64,000 nucleotides of DNA. Source: Halomonas sp. HL-93 (GTDB taxonomy: Bacteria > Pseudomonadota > Gammaproteobacteria > Pseudomonadales > Halomonadaceae). Position numbers and translations under genes: made by a program. The notes under the pieces were generated by a model, which saw only the letters and a program-made list of their open reading frames with translations, was not told the DNA's origin and did not search any database. Position 1 is the first letter of the stretch; the number at the start of each line of letters is the position of its first letter. The stretch spans positions 124,001-188,000 of the forward strand of contig NZ_LT593974.1 of the NCBI RefSeq assembly GCF_900086985.1. Direction: 5' to 3'. Below are positions 47,901 to 57,942 of this stretch, one piece after another.

Positions 47901-49612
47901 AACCGGATAACAAGATCAGTCGGCAAGCCTACGCCGATATGTACGGCCCGACAGTGGGCGACCGCGTGCGCCTGGGCGATACCGAGCTGTGGATCGAAGT
48001 CGAAAAAGACGCCACCCACTACGGCGATGAAGTGAAATTCGGCGGCGGCAAAGTCATCCGCGACGGCATGGGCCAGAGCCAGCGCGCCGATGACACGGTC
48101 ATGGACACCGTCATCACCAACGCGCTGATTTTAGACTGGTGGGGTATCGTTAAAGCCGATGTAGGTATTCAAAACGGCCGCATCGCCGCGATTGGCAAGG
48201 CAGGCAACCCGGATACCCAACCTGACGTTGAGATCGTGATTGGCCCCGGCACTGAAATCATCTCCGGCGAAGGCAAGATTCTGACCGCGGGCGGCATCGA
48301 CTCCCACATCCACTTTATCTGTCCCCAGCAGGTGGAAGAGGCGCTGATGAGCGGCGTCACCACCATGCTCGGCGGTGGCACCGGCCCGGCGACCGGGACC
48401 AACGCCACCACCTGCACGCCCGGCCCCTGGCACATTGGCAAGATGCTGCAAGCCGTGGACGATATGCCCATGAACATCGGCTTTCTGGGCAAAGGGAACG
48501 CCAGCCTGCCCGAGTCTCTGGAGCTCCAGCTTCAAGCGGGCGCCATGGGGCTTAAACTGCACGAAGATTGGGGCACCACACCGGCGTCGATCAATAACTG
48601 CCTCAACGTGGCGGATGCCTACGATGTCCAGGTGGCGATCCACACCGATACGCTGAACGAATCGGGCTTTGTAGAAGACACCCTGGCCGCCTTTAAAGAG
48701 CGCTGCATTCACACTTACCACACCGAAGGGGCGGGCGGCGGCCACGCGCCGGACATCCTCACCGCCTGCTCGAAAGCCTATGTGCTGCCGTCCTCCACCA
48801 ACCCGACGCGGCCCTACACGGTCAACACCATCGACGAACACCTCGATATGCTGATGGTGTGCCACCACCTCGACCCCAATATCCCCGAAGACGTGGCCTT
48901 CGCCGACTCGCGCATTCGCCGCGAAACCATCGCCGCTGAGGATATTCTCCACGACCTGGGCGTGATCTCGATGATCGCCTCGGACTCCCAGGCCATGGGG
49001 CGGGTGGGTGAAGTGGTTTGCCGCACCTGGCAGACGGCCCACAAGATGAAGGTACAGCGTGGCCTGCTGCCGGAAGATGAAGCCCTGGGCGCCGATAACG
49101 TCCGCGCCAAGCGCTATATTGCCAAGTACACCATTAATCCGGCGATTACCCACGGCATTGCCCACGAAGTGGGCTCGGTGGAAGTTGGCAAGCTTGCTGA
49201 CCTGGTGCTGTGGAAACCGGCCTTCTTCGGCGTCAAACCGGCGATGATGATCAAGGGTGGCATGATCGCCGCCGCGCCCATGGGCGACCCCAATGCGTCC
49301 ATCCCCACGCCGCAGCCGGTGCATTATCGCTATATGTTCGGCGCCTTGGGCCGGGCGGCCAGCCAAACCCGGCTGAGCTTTGTCAGCCAGGCCGCGCTGG
49401 ATGCGGGAATCAAACAGACCCTGGGGCTGAATAGCGAACTGGCGGCGTGCAAAAACGTGCGCCAGGTGCGTAAGCAGGATATGAAGCTCAATGATGCCTG
49501 CCCCGATTTGACCGTCGACCCGCAAACCTACGAAGTCCGTTGCGACGGTGAAATTTTGACCTGCGAGCCTGCTACCGAATTGCCGCTGGCTCAGCGTTAT
49601 CATTTGTTTTGA
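47897..49612 (+). CDS. ureC: Urease alpha (catalytic) subunit
   Basis: The product is 571 residues. It hydrolyses urea to ammonia and carbamate with two Ni ions. Nickel ligands are visible: His137 and His139 ([10 protein letters not shown]), carbamylated Lys220 (GLKLHEDWG), His249, His275 and Asp363 (SDSQAMGRV). The catalytic His323 lies in CHHLD. These match Klebsiella numbering with a constant offset of three. The gene is complete and no key residue is missing. After it, unusually, a palindromic repeat separates it from ureE. Confidence 0.97.
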   Translation: MKPDNKISRQAYADMYGPTVGDRVRLGDTELWIEVEKDATHYGDEVKFGGGKVIRDGMGQSQRADDTVMDTVITNALILDWWGIVKADVGIQNGRIAAIGKAGNPDTQPDVEIVIGPGTEIISGEGKILTAGGIDSHIHFICPQQVEEALMSGVTTMLGGGTGPATGTNATTCTPGPWHIGKMLQAVDDMPMNIGFLGKGNASLPESLELQLQAGAMGLKLHEDWGTTPASINNCLNVADAYDVQVAIHTDTLNESGFVEDTLAAFKERCIHTYHTEGAGGGHAPDILTACSKAYVLPSSTNPTRPYTVNTIDEHLDMLMVCHHLDPNIPEDVAFADSRIRRETIAAEDILHDLGVISMIASDSQAMGRVGEVVCRTWQTAHKMKVQRGLLPEDEALGADNVRAKRYIAKYTINPAITHGIAHEVGSVEVGKLADLVLWKPAFFGVKPAMMIKGGMIAAAPMGDPNASIPTPQPVHYRYMFGALGRAASQTRLSFVSQAALDAGIKQTLGLNSELAACKNVRQVRKQDMKLNDACPDLTVDPQTYEVRCDGEILTCEPATELPLAQRYHLF

Positions 49613-49644
49613 ATAGCGCACTATGACCGCCAGCAAGTGCAGTG

Positions 49645-49739
49645 CCGGGGGTAGGTCTACGTGAGGGCGCTGTAAATACATCCCTGTACGCTACTTTTGC
49701 CATCCATGGCAAAAGACCCTCACTACGACCTACCCCCGG
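49645..49739. repeat. 95-bp palindromic intergenic repeat between ureC and ureE
   Basis: Outer arms CCGGGGGTAGGTC...GTGAGGG and CCCTCAC...GACCTACCCCCGG match at about 20 of 23 positions. Inside is a perfect hairpin TTTTGCCAT-CC-ATGGCAAAA. The shape is that of a REP- or MITE-like element. In the transcript it would fold into a long stem and could change expression or stability between the structural and accessory urease genes. Confidence 0.75.
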
Positions 49740-49786
49740 CTCGGCTGCTGGGTGCTTAACTGCAGGTTCTTAACAGGACGATACCA

Positions 49787-50317
49787 ATGCTTAAACTCAT
49801 AGAACGTTTAGGGCCTATAGACGAGAGCGCGGCGAGCGACACGCTGACGCTGCCCTTTGAGCTTCGCATTCGTGGGCGCTTAAAAGCCCAAAGCGATAGC
49901 GGCCGCGAGCTGGGCCTGTTTCTGGATCGCGGCCCGGTGCTACGCAGCGGTGAAGGCCTAAAAGCCGAGAGCGGCGAAATCGTGCGCGTATGCGCCGCCG
50001 TAGAACCGGTGGTCACCGCGCGAGTAAGTGCTGGCTTACCGCTGGCGCGGCTCGCCTACCACCTCGGTAATCGCCACGTGCAGCTGGCGCTGGGGGAAGA
50101 CGACCAGGGCGGCTGGGTGCGCTTTCCGCCGGACCACGTGCTGGAAGAGCTTGCCGCGTTGCTGGGTGCCGAGCTCGAGCATCACGACGCCACCTTCGAC
50201 CCGGAACCTGGCGCCTATAACCAGATAGGTGGCGGTGGTCACTCCCACGGGCATGGCCATTCTCACGACCACGCGCATGACCATGCACACGACCATGAGC
50301 ACCACCATGCCCACTGA
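49787..50317 (+). CDS. ureE: Urease accessory protein UreE, nickel carrier
   Basis: The product is 176 residues. The N-terminal domain has LTLPFELRIRGRLKAQSDSG and LFLDRGPVLRSGE, and the metal-binding domain has AYHLGNRHVQLAL. The C-terminal tail from about residue 147 is a long His/Asp repeat (GHSHGHGHSHDHAH and more), the Ni-binding store. It hands nickel to UreG. Its last 23 bp overlap the likely ureF start. Confidence 0.95.
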   Translation: MLKLIERLGPIDESAASDTLTLPFELRIRGRLKAQSDSGRELGLFLDRGPVLRSGEGLKAESGEIVRVCAAVEPVVTARVSAGLPLARLAYHLGNRHVQLALGEDDQGGWVRFPPDHVLEELAALLGAELEHHDATFDPEPGAYNQIGGGGHSHGHGHSHDHAHDHAHDHEHHHAH

Positions 50318-51020
50318 GTCCGCCGCCCCGCAGAACCAGGGCGATGAGCTGGCGCTGCTCGGCCTGATGCAACTGGTCAGCCCGGCGCTGCCGATCGGCG
50401 CCTTTGCGTTCTCGCAGGGCTTGGAAAGCGCCTTCGAGCTTGATTGGGTGCGCGATGAAGCAAGCCTTACCGAGTGGCTAAGCGGCGTATTGGAAGACGG
50501 CTTAACCCGCTGCGAGCTGCCAGTACTTGCGAGGCTGCATACAGCGCTGGCGCAGGGCGATGCCGCAACGGTCGCCGAGTGGGATCAATGGCTGGCCGCT
50601 ACCCGGGAAACCGCCGAGCTGGCCGCCGAAGATAGCCGCCTGGGCGCCTCACTCAAGCGCCTGCTGGGCAGTCTTGATCTGTTGCCAAGTGAAGACTTAC
50701 TAACGCCCTTGCTACCGACGCAGGCAGGCTATGTCACGCTGTTTGCCTACACCGCCCACACTCGTGGCGTGTCTGAACGGCAAACGCTGCTGGGCTTTGC
50801 CTGGGCGTGGCTGGAAAACCAACTGGCCGTCGCCTGCAAGGCGCTGCCGCTCGGCCACACCGCGGCCCAGCGTGTGATTGAAGAGCTACGTCCGGCGCTT
50901 GTTACCGCCGTAGACCAGGCACTTTCGCTTGACGACGAAGAACTCGGCCCGGTACTGCCCGGCCTGGCGTTGGCCAGCGCGCTTCACGAAACTCAATATT
51001 CCCGCTTGTTTAGAAGTTAA
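50295..51020 (+). CDS. ureF: Urease accessory protein UreF
   Basis: The product is 241 residues from the ATG at 50295, or 237 from 50307; an ATG at 50229 would give a Thr-rich lead that is merely the His-tail DNA of ureE read in another frame. It contains [21 protein letters not shown] and [11 protein letters not shown] of the family. UreF acts with UreD as the scaffold that gates UreG in nickel delivery. The ureE overlap makes expression of the two coupled. Confidence 0.92.
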   Translation: MSTTMPTESAAPQNQGDELALLGLMQLVSPALPIGAFAFSQGLESAFELDWVRDEASLTEWLSGVLEDGLTRCELPVLARLHTALAQGDAATVAEWDQWLAATRETAELAAEDSRLGASLKRLLGSLDLLPSEDLLTPLLPTQAGYVTLFAYTAHTRGVSERQTLLGFAWAWLENQLAVACKALPLGHTAAQRVIEELRPALVTAVDQALSLDDEELGPVLPGLALASALHETQYSRLFRS

Positions 51021-51033
51021 GGAGGAGAGAACG

Positions 51034-51663
51034 ATGACACACTGTTTACGCATTGGCGTGGGTGGCCCGGTGGGGTCGGGCAAGACCGCGCTGCTCAAGC
51101 AGCTCTGCCTGGCGCTGCGTGACCACTACGATATCGCCGTGGTGACCAACGACATCTACACCCGTGAAGACGCCGACTTTTTGCTTAAGCACGATGCGCT
51201 GCCAGCCGACCGCATCCTGGGGGTGGAAACCGGTGGCTGCCCGCACACGGCGATTCGCGAAGATGCTTCCATGAATCTGGCCGCGATTGACGAGCTGCAG
51301 GAGCGTCACCCCAAGCTGGAACTGGTGCTGGTAGAGTCCGGCGGGGATAACTTATCGGCGACCTTCAGCCCCGAGCTTTCGGATTTAACGCTCTACGTGA
51401 TCGATGTGTCCGCAGGCGATAAAATTCCGCGCAAGGGTGGGCCGGGGATTACCAAATCCGACCTGCTGATTATCAACAAGATTGATATCGCCGAGCAGGT
51501 GCACGCATCGCTGGACGTGATGGAGCGCGATTCGAAGAAGATGCGTGGGGAGCGGCCCTTTGTATTCACCAATCTGTATGATGGCGTTGGGCTTGAGGAA
51601 ATCATCCGCTTTATCCTCGATAAAGGGATGCTGGATGAGCGCCGCACGGCGATTGCGGGCTAG
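51034..51663 (+). CDS. ureG: Urease accessory GTPase UreG
   Basis: The product is 209 residues from the ATG at 51034 behind AAGGAGGAG; a longer frame upstream overlaps ureF and is not used. It has P-loop [14 protein letters not shown], the metal site [15 protein letters not shown] (Cys-Pro-His), [16 protein letters not shown] and INKIDIAE. It hydrolyses GTP to drive nickel insertion. It is the last gene of the urea cluster. Confidence 0.96.
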   Translation: MTHCLRIGVGGPVGSGKTALLKQLCLALRDHYDIAVVTNDIYTREDADFLLKHDALPADRILGVETGGCPHTAIREDASMNLAAIDELQERHPKLELVLVESGGDNLSATFSPELSDLTLYVIDVSAGDKIPRKGGPGITKSDLLIINKIDIAEQVHASLDVMERDSKKMRGERPFVFTNLYDGVGLEEIIRFILDKGMLDERRTAIAG

Positions 51664-51679
51664 CATAGGAAGACCAATA

Positions 51680-51721
51680 AAAAAGTCGCCCCGACCAGGC
51701 GGTTGAAGGGTCGAGGCGACT
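51680..51721. terminator. Hairpin after ureG
   Basis: AGTCGCCCCGACC / GGGTCGAGGCGACT forms a 13-bp stem with one mismatch. On the plus strand no T-run follows; on the minus strand T6 does. It may still end the ure transcript. Confidence 0.5.
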
Positions 51722-51878
51722 GAACAAAGCGGGTGGCATCTAGCCTTAAAACGGGCCGTCCCTGGCCACCACATCCCTACAGTGAACCTCCATGCTTTGT
51801 ATCTCCTTAACTTATGTTATGAACTCCCTGATATTGCTCCAAATAATCTTTAAAAGCAGAAAAATAGTACTAAATAAT

Positions 51879-51905
51879 TAAAGTTTAACTAACGTTTGTC
51901 GATAA
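51879..51905 (+). promoter_or_regulatory. Sigma-28 (FliA)-type promoter of the chemoreceptor gene
   Basis: TAAA-N15-GTCGATAA has one mismatch from consensus. It lies 57 bp before the ATG in an otherwise AT-rich, gene-free stretch (51722-51961). Confidence 0.82.
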
Positions 51906-51961
51906 AGGATTAATAATAATTCTAATAACCTTTAACTCACAAATGCTGGAACTTGCTCACA

Positions 51962-53719
51962 ATGACTACCTCTGAACCGTCCCGTCGTGGAGGCTTTGGC
52001 CTGCAAACCAAAGTCCTTATGCTTGTCTTGCTCCCATTGTTCCTGGTCACGGTTGCGCTAGTCGGGTTTAAAGCCTACAGCACAACCCAGGACGCCCACG
52101 ACGTGCTGGCGGAACAGCGCGAACAGTTAATTGAAGAACGCCGCAGGGCGGTGCGCGACGTGGTGCAAATGGCGAAAACGGCCATTGAGCCGATTTACGA
52201 AGATGCCGGTGCCAACGATGAGGAAGCCAAACAACAGGCTGCCGAGATTGTGCGCTCCATGCGCTTCGAGGATAACAACTACATCTTTATCTACGATTAT
52301 GAGGGTAACAATATCGTGACGGCGCCTGCGCCGGATCGCGAAGGCACCAACATGATCGACGCCAAGGGGCCGGATGGCACCTATATCATCCGCGATATCG
52401 TGGAGCTTGCCAGCGAGGGCGGCGGTTTTTACGAATACGTCTGGGAATACCCGGGCACCGATGAACCGCAGCCGAAGCACTCCTTTGTTGATCAACTTGA
52501 TAAATGGGGCTGGGCAATCGGTGCCGGCGTTTACGTCACCGATGTCGAGCCCACAATGGCCGAGATTGAGGCGGCCACGGCTGCCGATTTGCGCCAGGGC
52601 ATTATCTTCGCAGCCTTGCTTGGGTTGGCGTTGTTTGTCGTGGTCGCCTTAGTGGCCTATGTCTTCGTGCGTCGTACCGTTGGGCCGATCAAGCGTACGG
52701 CCGCTGCCATGAACGATATCGCCCAGGGCCGCGGTGATTTGACCCGGCGTCTCTCGGTGGAGAGCAACGACGAAATCGGCAACCTGGCGGTGCAGTTCAA
52801 CGCCTTTGTCGAACGCATGCAGCATACCCTGCGGGATGTCCGCCACAGCACCACCAGCGTTTACGACTCCGCCGGCGAAATCTCCCGCAGCAGCGAAGAG
52901 CTGTCCACGCGAACCGAGCAAGCCGCCGCCAACCTTCAGGAAACCTCCGCCTCCATGGAGGAGATCACCTCAACCGTTAACCATAGCGCCGATAATGCCC
53001 AGCAGGCCAACAAGCTGGTGCAGTCGACCGCCGAGGTGGCCCATCAGGGCGAAGCGTCCATGGCGCAGGTCGAGCGCACCATGCAGGATATCAATGAGTC
53101 GGCTAGCCGCATCAGCGATATCATCACCATGATCGACTCCATTGCCTTCCAGACCAATATTCTGGCGCTCAACGCCTCGGTGGAAGCCGCCCGAGCGGGC
53201 GAGCACGGCCGTGGCTTTGCCGTGGTGGCAGAGGAAGTTCGCACCCTGGCGAGCCGCTCAAGCGATGCCTCCAAGGAAATCCGCGCGCTGATCGACGCTT
53301 CGGTGCAGCACACCCATTCCGGTGCGGAGTTGGTGCGCAATGCCGGTGCCACCATGCGCGAAATCGTCGAGAGCGTGGCCAAGGTGACCGACGTCATCGG
53401 CGAGATCAGCGCCGGGGCAAAAGAGCAGAGCAGCGGTATCGGCCAGATCAATACCGCCGTGGCCGAGATGGACACCATGACCCAGCAAAACGCGGCGATG
53501 GTGCAGCAATCGACCACCGCCGCCGCCGATATGCGTCGTCATGCCGAGCACCTGAGAGAGCTGATCAACTCCTTTGTGTTAGGGGACGGGGAGCCCGCAC
53601 AGCGGCGCCAAGCGCTGCCTCCTAGCGCCTCAGCGCCGGCTAACAAGGAGTTAAAGCGACCCGCGCTATCCTCCAAGCCGAAGGCAACCTCAGGCGGCGA
53701 TGATTGGGAAGAGTTTTAG
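51962..53719 (+). CDS. Methyl-accepting chemotaxis protein with Cache sensor
   Basis: The product is 585 residues from the ATG at 51962 (a TTG three codons earlier is possible). TM1 spans about 17-40. An sCache_2-like periplasmic domain follows ([29 protein letters not shown]), then TM2 at about 205-230, HAMP, and a signalling domain with the hairpin tip [20 protein letters not shown]. The C-terminus DDWEEF has the xWxxF form of the CheR-tethering pentapeptide, so it is probably a high-abundance receptor. Ligand unknown; Cache_2 receptors often bind small carboxylates. Confidence 0.95.
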   Translation: MTTSEPSRRGGFGLQTKVLMLVLLPLFLVTVALVGFKAYSTTQDAHDVLAEQREQLIEERRRAVRDVVQMAKTAIEPIYEDAGANDEEAKQQAAEIVRSMRFEDNNYIFIYDYEGNNIVTAPAPDREGTNMIDAKGPDGTYIIRDIVELASEGGGFYEYVWEYPGTDEPQPKHSFVDQLDKWGWAIGAGVYVTDVEPTMAEIEAATAADLRQGIIFAALLGLALFVVVALVAYVFVRRTVGPIKRTAAAMNDIAQGRGDLTRRLSVESNDEIGNLAVQFNAFVERMQHTLRDVRHSTTSVYDSAGEISRSSEELSTRTEQAAANLQETSASMEEITSTVNHSADNAQQANKLVQSTAEVAHQGEASMAQVERTMQDINESASRISDIITMIDSIAFQTNILALNASVEAARAGEHGRGFAVVAEEVRTLASRSSDASKEIRALIDASVQHTHSGAELVRNAGATMREIVESVAKVTDVIGEISAGAKEQSSGIGQINTAVAEMDTMTQQNAAMVQQSTTAAADMRRHAEHLRELINSFVLGDGEPAQRRQALPPSASAPANKELKRPALSSKPKATSGGDDWEEF

Positions 53720-53747
53720 GCACCCGCTATCGCTTTTGATGTAGGTT

Positions 53748-53778
53748 AAAGGGGCTTGCCAGTTGGCAAGCCCCTTTT
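53748..53778 (+). terminator. Terminator after the chemoreceptor gene
   Basis: A perfect stem AAAGGGGCTTGCC-AGTT-GGCAAGCCCCTTTT with T4. Confidence 0.85.
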
Positions 53779-53808
53779 AATATCTCCATAGAATCAGGAG
53801 CCGCTGTG

Positions 53809-54762
53809 ATGCATATTGTCATCCCCGATGATTATCAGGATTGCGTCCGCACGCTGGATGCCTTTGCCAAGCTGGCAGGCCATCAGGTCACCGTCTATAA
53901 CGACACGGTGACCGATGAAGACCAGTTGGTGGCACGCTTTCAAGACGCCGAGGCCCTGGTGCTGATTCGTGAACGCACGCCGATAACCGCGTCGTTGCTG
54001 GCACGGCTGCCCAAGCTCAAGGTGATCAGCCAGACCGGTGGCGGGGCGGCCCATGTGGATATGGCCGCCTGCCGCCAGCACGGCGTGACCGTGTTGGCGG
54101 GCACCGGCTCGCCGTATGCCGCCGCCGAGCTTACCTGGGGGCTGGTGCTGGCCGCCATGCGGCATATTCCCGACGAAGTGAACAACCTTAAGGCAGGGCG
54201 CTGGCAGCGCACGCTGGGTACCGGCTTGAAAGGCCGCACGCTGGGTATTTTTGGCTACGGCAAAATTGGCCAGCTGGTGGCGCGTTACGGCCAGGCGTTT
54301 GAAATGAACGTGCTGGTGTGGGGACGAGAGACGACCCGCGAGCGAGCCGCGGCGGCTGGGCTTGCGGTGGCAGGCTCCCAGGCGGACTTCTTCGCGCGCA
54401 GCGATGTGCTCAGCCTTCACCTGCGGCTAAACCCGCAAACCCGCGGCATCGTCACCGCCGAAAACCTCGCCAGCATGAAGCCCACGGCGCTGCTGGTGAA
54501 TACCAGTCGTGCCCCGCTGGTGGCAGACGGCGCGCTTGAAGCCGCGCTCAACGCCGGGCGGCCCGGTATGGCCGCCGTAGATGTGTTCGATGACGAGCCG
54601 GTGCGGGCGCACCCGCTGCTGGAACTGGCTAACTTCGTGGCGACCCCGCACCTGGGCTACGTCGAAAAAGACAGCTACGAGCTCTACTTCGGTGATGCCT
54701 TCGACAATCTCCTGGCCTTCGATGCCGGTCAGCCGGTGCGCAACCTGGCCGCAGGGGAATAA
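53809..54762 (+). CDS. D-2-hydroxyacid dehydrogenase, NAD(P)-dependent
   Basis: The product is 317 residues (a GTG one codon earlier is possible; TCAGGAG lies upstream). The Rossmann motif is LGIFGYGKIGQLVARYGQAF. The catalytic residues appear as Arg in LHLRLNPQTRG, Glu in DVFDDEPV and His in TPHLGYVEK. It interconverts a 2-oxoacid and a D-2-hydroxyacid. It converges with the TRAP operon, 22 bp away, and may share a substrate class with it. PdxB- or GhrB-like alternatives cannot be separated by eye. Confidence 0.9.
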   Translation: MHIVIPDDYQDCVRTLDAFAKLAGHQVTVYNDTVTDEDQLVARFQDAEALVLIRERTPITASLLARLPKLKVISQTGGGAAHVDMAACRQHGVTVLAGTGSPYAAAELTWGLVLAAMRHIPDEVNNLKAGRWQRTLGTGLKGRTLGIFGYGKIGQLVARYGQAFEMNVLVWGRETTRERAAAAGLAVAGSQADFFARSDVLSLHLRLNPQTRGIVTAENLASMKPTALLVNTSRAPLVADGALEAALNAGRPGMAAVDVFDDEPVRAHPLLELANFVATPHLGYVEKDSYELYFGDAFDNLLAFDAGQPVRNLAAGE

Positions 54763-54784
54763 CGATTCCCCTGCATTTATAAGC

Positions 54785-56044
54785 TCAGCCCGACAAGCCA
54801 AGCCACATCGGTACGTAAACGACCAATAGCAGCACGCCGATCAACCCAAGCAAATAGGGCACGATGGCCTGGGTGATGCGTTCCAGCGGCAACTGCGTCA
54901 CCGAAGAGGCCACGTACAGGTTGATGGCCACCGGCGGGGTGATCATGCCGATGGATAGCCCCACCACGATGATCAGGCCGAAGTGGATCGGGTCGATGCC
55001 CAACTGCAGTGCAAGCGGCAGCAGCACCGGCGTCAGAATGATCAAGGCGCTGGCGGTTTCGATAAACACCCCGGTGAGCAGAATCACCGCGACGATCAGC
55101 AGCATGATCACGTACGGGTCGGTGGACAGTGACAGCACCGATTGGGCAATTGCCCCCGGCACCTGCCAACTGGAGAGCGTCCAACTGAGCACCGCCGACA
55201 TGGCAATCACCAGCATGATCACCGAGGTGGTCATCGCCGAGCGGATCAGCAGCCGATACACATCAGGGAAGGTGAGGTCACGGTACACAAACAGCGACAC
55301 CATGATGGCGTAGTTCACCGCCACCACGGCGGCTTCAGACGGCGTAAAGATGCCCGAGAAGATGCCGCCCAGGATAATCACCGGGGTCATCAGCCCCCAG
55401 CTGGCGTCTTTAAAGGTGCGCAGAATCACCGGCCACGACAGCGGCGTGCCTTTGGGATATTGGCGCCGATAGGCCTGAATAATGGCAATCGCCATCAGCC
55501 CCAGGCCCATCGCCAGGCCCGGCAGAAAGCCGTTCAAGAACAGCTTGGATACCGACTGCTGGGCGATGACCGCGTAGATGATCATCGGCACCGAGGGCGG
55601 AATCACCACCCCGATGGTGCCGCTGGCGGCGATGAGGCCGGCCGCCGATGCCGGATCGTAGCCCTTACGCTTGAGTTCGGGCACCAGGCTTGAGCCCACG
55701 GCGGCGGTCGTGGCGGCGCCCGAGCCGGAAATCGCGGCAAAGAACATCCCCGCCATGATCGAGACGAGCGACAGCCCGCCGCGCATGAAGCCCACCAATG
55801 AATCGGCAAAGCTGACCAGCTTTTCGCTGACCTTGCCCTGGGCCATTAAATCGCCGGCCAGAATAAACATTGGAATGGCGACCAGCGCGAAGGAGTTGAT
55901 GCCCTGAAACATCTGCTGGGGCACCACCATCAATGGCACCCCTGCCTGATAAAGCGCAAACAGCGTGCTGGCGCCAATCGCGAAAGCAATGGGCACGCTG
56001 AGCAGCATCAGACCAAAAAACAGCCCAAACAGGAGCAGCGTCAT
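54785..56044 (-). CDS. dctM: TRAP transporter large permease (DctM family)
   Basis: The product is 419 residues with about 12 membrane segments. DctM marks are SFALVAIPMFILAGDLMAQG, MFFAAISGSGAATTAAVG and LIAASGTIGVVIPPSVPMI. It is the Na+-coupled channel subunit for an organic acid. It overlaps the small subunit gene by 4 bp. It is last in the dctP-Q-M order. The substrate is not identifiable. Confidence 0.95.
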   Translation of the reverse strand: MTLLLFGLFFGLMLLSVPIAFAIGASTLFALYQAGVPLMVVPQQMFQGINSFALVAIPMFILAGDLMAQGKVSEKLVSFADSLVGFMRGGLSLVSIMAGMFFAAISGSGAATTAAVGSSLVPELKRKGYDPASAAGLIAASGTIGVVIPPSVPMIIYAVIAQQSVSKLFLNGFLPGLAMGLGLMAIAIIQAYRRQYPKGTPLSWPVILRTFKDASWGLMTPVIILGGIFSGIFTPSEAAVVAVNYAIMVSLFVYRDLTFPDVYRLLIRSAMTTSVIMLVIAMSAVLSWTLSSWQVPGAIAQSVLSLSTDPYVIMLLIVAVILLTGVFIETASALIILTPVLLPLALQLGIDPIHFGLIIVVGLSIGMITPPVAINLYVASSVTQLPLERITQAIVPYLLGLIGVLLLVVYVPMWLGLSG

Positions 56045-56565
56045 AGCGGCGTCTCCCTGGGCTCATGGGTATCGCCGGTGAGTATCAGCTCTACGGCATC
56101 GACCAGCGCATACCAGGCCATCACGCCGGCGCAGAAGGGCACCACGGCGTAGACGTACGACATCGGCACGCGCATGGCCGCCGACTTCTGGAAGCTCTGC
56201 ACCTGCATGTATTCCACGCTGATCACCGCCAGGGCGATCAAGAAGGCCACCACCACCAGCGTAGCCAGCAACCGCGCCAACTGACGCAGCCGAACGGGCA
56301 GGGCATCAACGGCAAAGGTCACCGCGATATGCCGGCCGCGCTGAAAGGCCGACGTCCCGGCAAGAAACGTCAGCCACACCAGCAAGAAGCGTGCGAGTTC
56401 TTCGGTCCATTCCACCGCGCTAAACAGCACGCGGGAAAGGATTTGTAACGTGATAACGCCAATCAGGGCCGCCATGCCCACAAACACCACGGGCTGGATG
56501 ACGCCATCCAGCCCGCGCTCAACACGGCGCAGCCCAACGATCAGCGAGTGGGCGCGTTGGGTCAC
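56041..56565 (-). CDS. dctQ: TRAP transporter small permease (DctQ family)
   Basis: The product is 174 residues with four membrane segments. It has EWTEELARFLLVWLTFLAG, the DctQ signature, followed by AFQRGRHIAV. It works as the membrane partner of DctM. The start follows the dctP stop directly and the end overlaps dctM. Confidence 0.93.
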   Translation of the reverse strand: MTQRAHSLIVGLRRVERGLDGVIQPVVFVGMAALIGVITLQILSRVLFSAVEWTEELARFLLVWLTFLAGTSAFQRGRHIAVTFAVDALPVRLRQLARLLATLVVVAFLIALAVISVEYMQVQSFQKSAAMRVPMSYVYAVVPFCAGVMAWYALVDAVELILTGDTHEPRETPL

Positions 56566-57558
56566 TTATTCCAATGCCTCCCGAATGCGCGGCAGGTAAT
56601 CACCAAACTGCTCGGCGTATTCGTCATACACCGGCTGCACGGCGTCCTGGAATGCTTCGATATCGGGCGAGTCGTTAATTTCCATGCCCGCCTCGCGTAG
56701 CTCGGCGAGCTGTTCTGCTTCCATTTCGGCGTTCACCTGGCGCTCATGCTCGGCAGCCTCTTGAGCGGCTTCTTCCAGAATCGTTTGGGCGTCTTCGGGG
56801 AGTTGGTTCCACACGGAAGCCCCCATGACGAAAATTGCCGGCGCATAGGTGTGGCGCGAGAGCGTCATGTAATTCTGGGTTTCGTCCAGGTTGAACGAGT
56901 GAATCACGTTGACCGGGTTTTCCTGGCCGTCGATGGTGCCCTGCTGCATGGCAGTGAGCGCTTCGGTCCAGGCCATGGGGATGGCGTTCGCGCCCAGCTC
57001 GCGGAAGGTGTCGGTATACACCGGATTTTCCATCACGCGGATACGCAGGCCGTCCAAATCGTCCGGCGTGTTAACCGCGCGCTCGCTGTTAGTCAGGTTG
57101 CGGAAACCGCGCTCGGCGTAGGCCAGACCCTTCAGGTTCACCTCGGAGAGTTTGTCCAGCAGTTCCTGGCCGATGGGGCCGTCGAGTACCTCGTAGGCGG
57201 CTTCGGGCGAGGGGAACAGGAACGGCAGCTCAAACACCGCCATTTCCTCGACAAAGTTGGCCACCGGCCCGTTAGTGATCACACCCATATCGACGGTGCC
57301 GATCTGCATGCCTTCCAGCAGCGTGCGTTCGTCACCCAGCGAGGCGTTGGGATGAATTTCAATATCCACCTTGCCGTCGGTGCGTTCTTCGACAAGCTCT
57401 TCAAATTTGGTGGCCGCAATATGGAAGCCGTCCTGTTCGTTGACCACATGCGCCAGGCGCAGAGTAACGGGTTCCATATCGTCAACGGAGGCGTTAGCGC
57501 CACTTACCAGCGCCAGTGAGATGCCCAGTGCCAGCGTGCTGCGTGCAAATGTTTTCAT
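56566..57558 (-). CDS. dctP: TRAP transporter solute-binding protein (DctP family)
   Basis: The product is 330 residues from the ATG at 57558; upstream codons in the open frame lack a signal-peptide form. A signal peptide ends GANAS. Family marks are LRLAHVVNEQDGFHIAA, GLRIRVMENPVYTDTFRELGA with the carboxylate-binding Arg, and TIDGQENPV. It captures a carboxylate in the periplasm for DctQM. It leads the operon. Confidence 0.94.
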   Translation of the reverse strand: MKTFARSTLALGISLALVSGANASVDDMEPVTLRLAHVVNEQDGFHIAATKFEELVEERTDGKVDIEIHPNASLGDERTLLEGMQIGTVDMGVITNGPVANFVEEMAVFELPFLFPSPEAAYEVLDGPIGQELLDKLSEVNLKGLAYAERGFRNLTNSERAVNTPDDLDGLRIRVMENPVYTDTFRELGANAIPMAWTEALTAMQQGTIDGQENPVNVIHSFNLDETQNYMTLSRHTYAPAIFVMGASVWNQLPEDAQTILEEAAQEAAEHERQVNAEMEAEQLAELREAGMEINDSPDIEAFQDAVQPVYDEYAEQFGDYLPRIREALE

Positions 57559-57701
57559 TTTATTGTGTTCCCAATTTTTTAACGTGCAGAAGTGCTCGGT
57601 AAGCATGCACCAAGCATGGGAAAAGGGTCAATTGACTTAAGCCCCCAAAGCGCTCTGCGGCTGGACACAGCGCGCCCGCGCGGGTAGGATACGCCCCCTA
57701 A

Positions 57702-57778
57702 GCGCCCGTAGCTCAGTTGGATAGAGTATCGGCCTCCGAAGCCGAGGGTCGCAGGTTCAAATCCTGCCGGGCGCGCCA
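57702..57778 (+). tRNA. tRNA-Arg (anticodon CCG)
   Basis: 77 nt with the CCA end encoded. The acceptor GCGCCCG pairs with CGGGCGC. D-arm GCTCAGTTGGATAGAGT, anticodon stem TCGGC/GCCGA with loop CTCCGAA, and T-arm GCAGG-TTCAAAT-CCTGC are all regular. It reads CGG codons. A terminator follows, and the cassette array begins 80 bp downstream. Confidence 0.97.
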
Positions 57779-57786
57779 GAATCATC

Positions 57787-57820
57787 AAATGGCCTGCGAG
57801 AAATCGCGGGCCATTTTTTT
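57787..57820 (+). terminator. Terminator after tRNA-Arg
   Basis: AAATGGCC-GCGA / TCGC-GGGCCATTT with T7 after it. Confidence 0.85.
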
Positions 57821-57857
57821 GGCTGGTATGGGTCTGGCGGTTTTTTAGGTGATATTG

Positions 57858-57942
57858 ATATAACGCCAGCCAGCATGCGCGGCTACGAGATGAAGGCGAA
57901 GCCACAATGTAGTAGACGTCGCCGTGCCTGGCCTAGTTATGT
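57858..57942 (-). repeat. attC site of the last cassette
   Basis: 85 bp. On the minus strand it starts ACATAAC (containing the end of the cassette gene, whose TAG follows at once) and ends GTTATAT. The inner arms TAGGCCAG / CTGGCTGG pair imperfectly, with a further hairpin inside. This is the core-site layout of an integron attC. It marks the edge of the array next to tRNA-Arg. Confidence 0.75.

Noticed and set aside
48131-49681. 516-codon open frame antisense to ureC
   Set aside because: It mirrors the ureC codon pattern, has no ribosome site or recognisable domain, and ureC is complete on the other strand.
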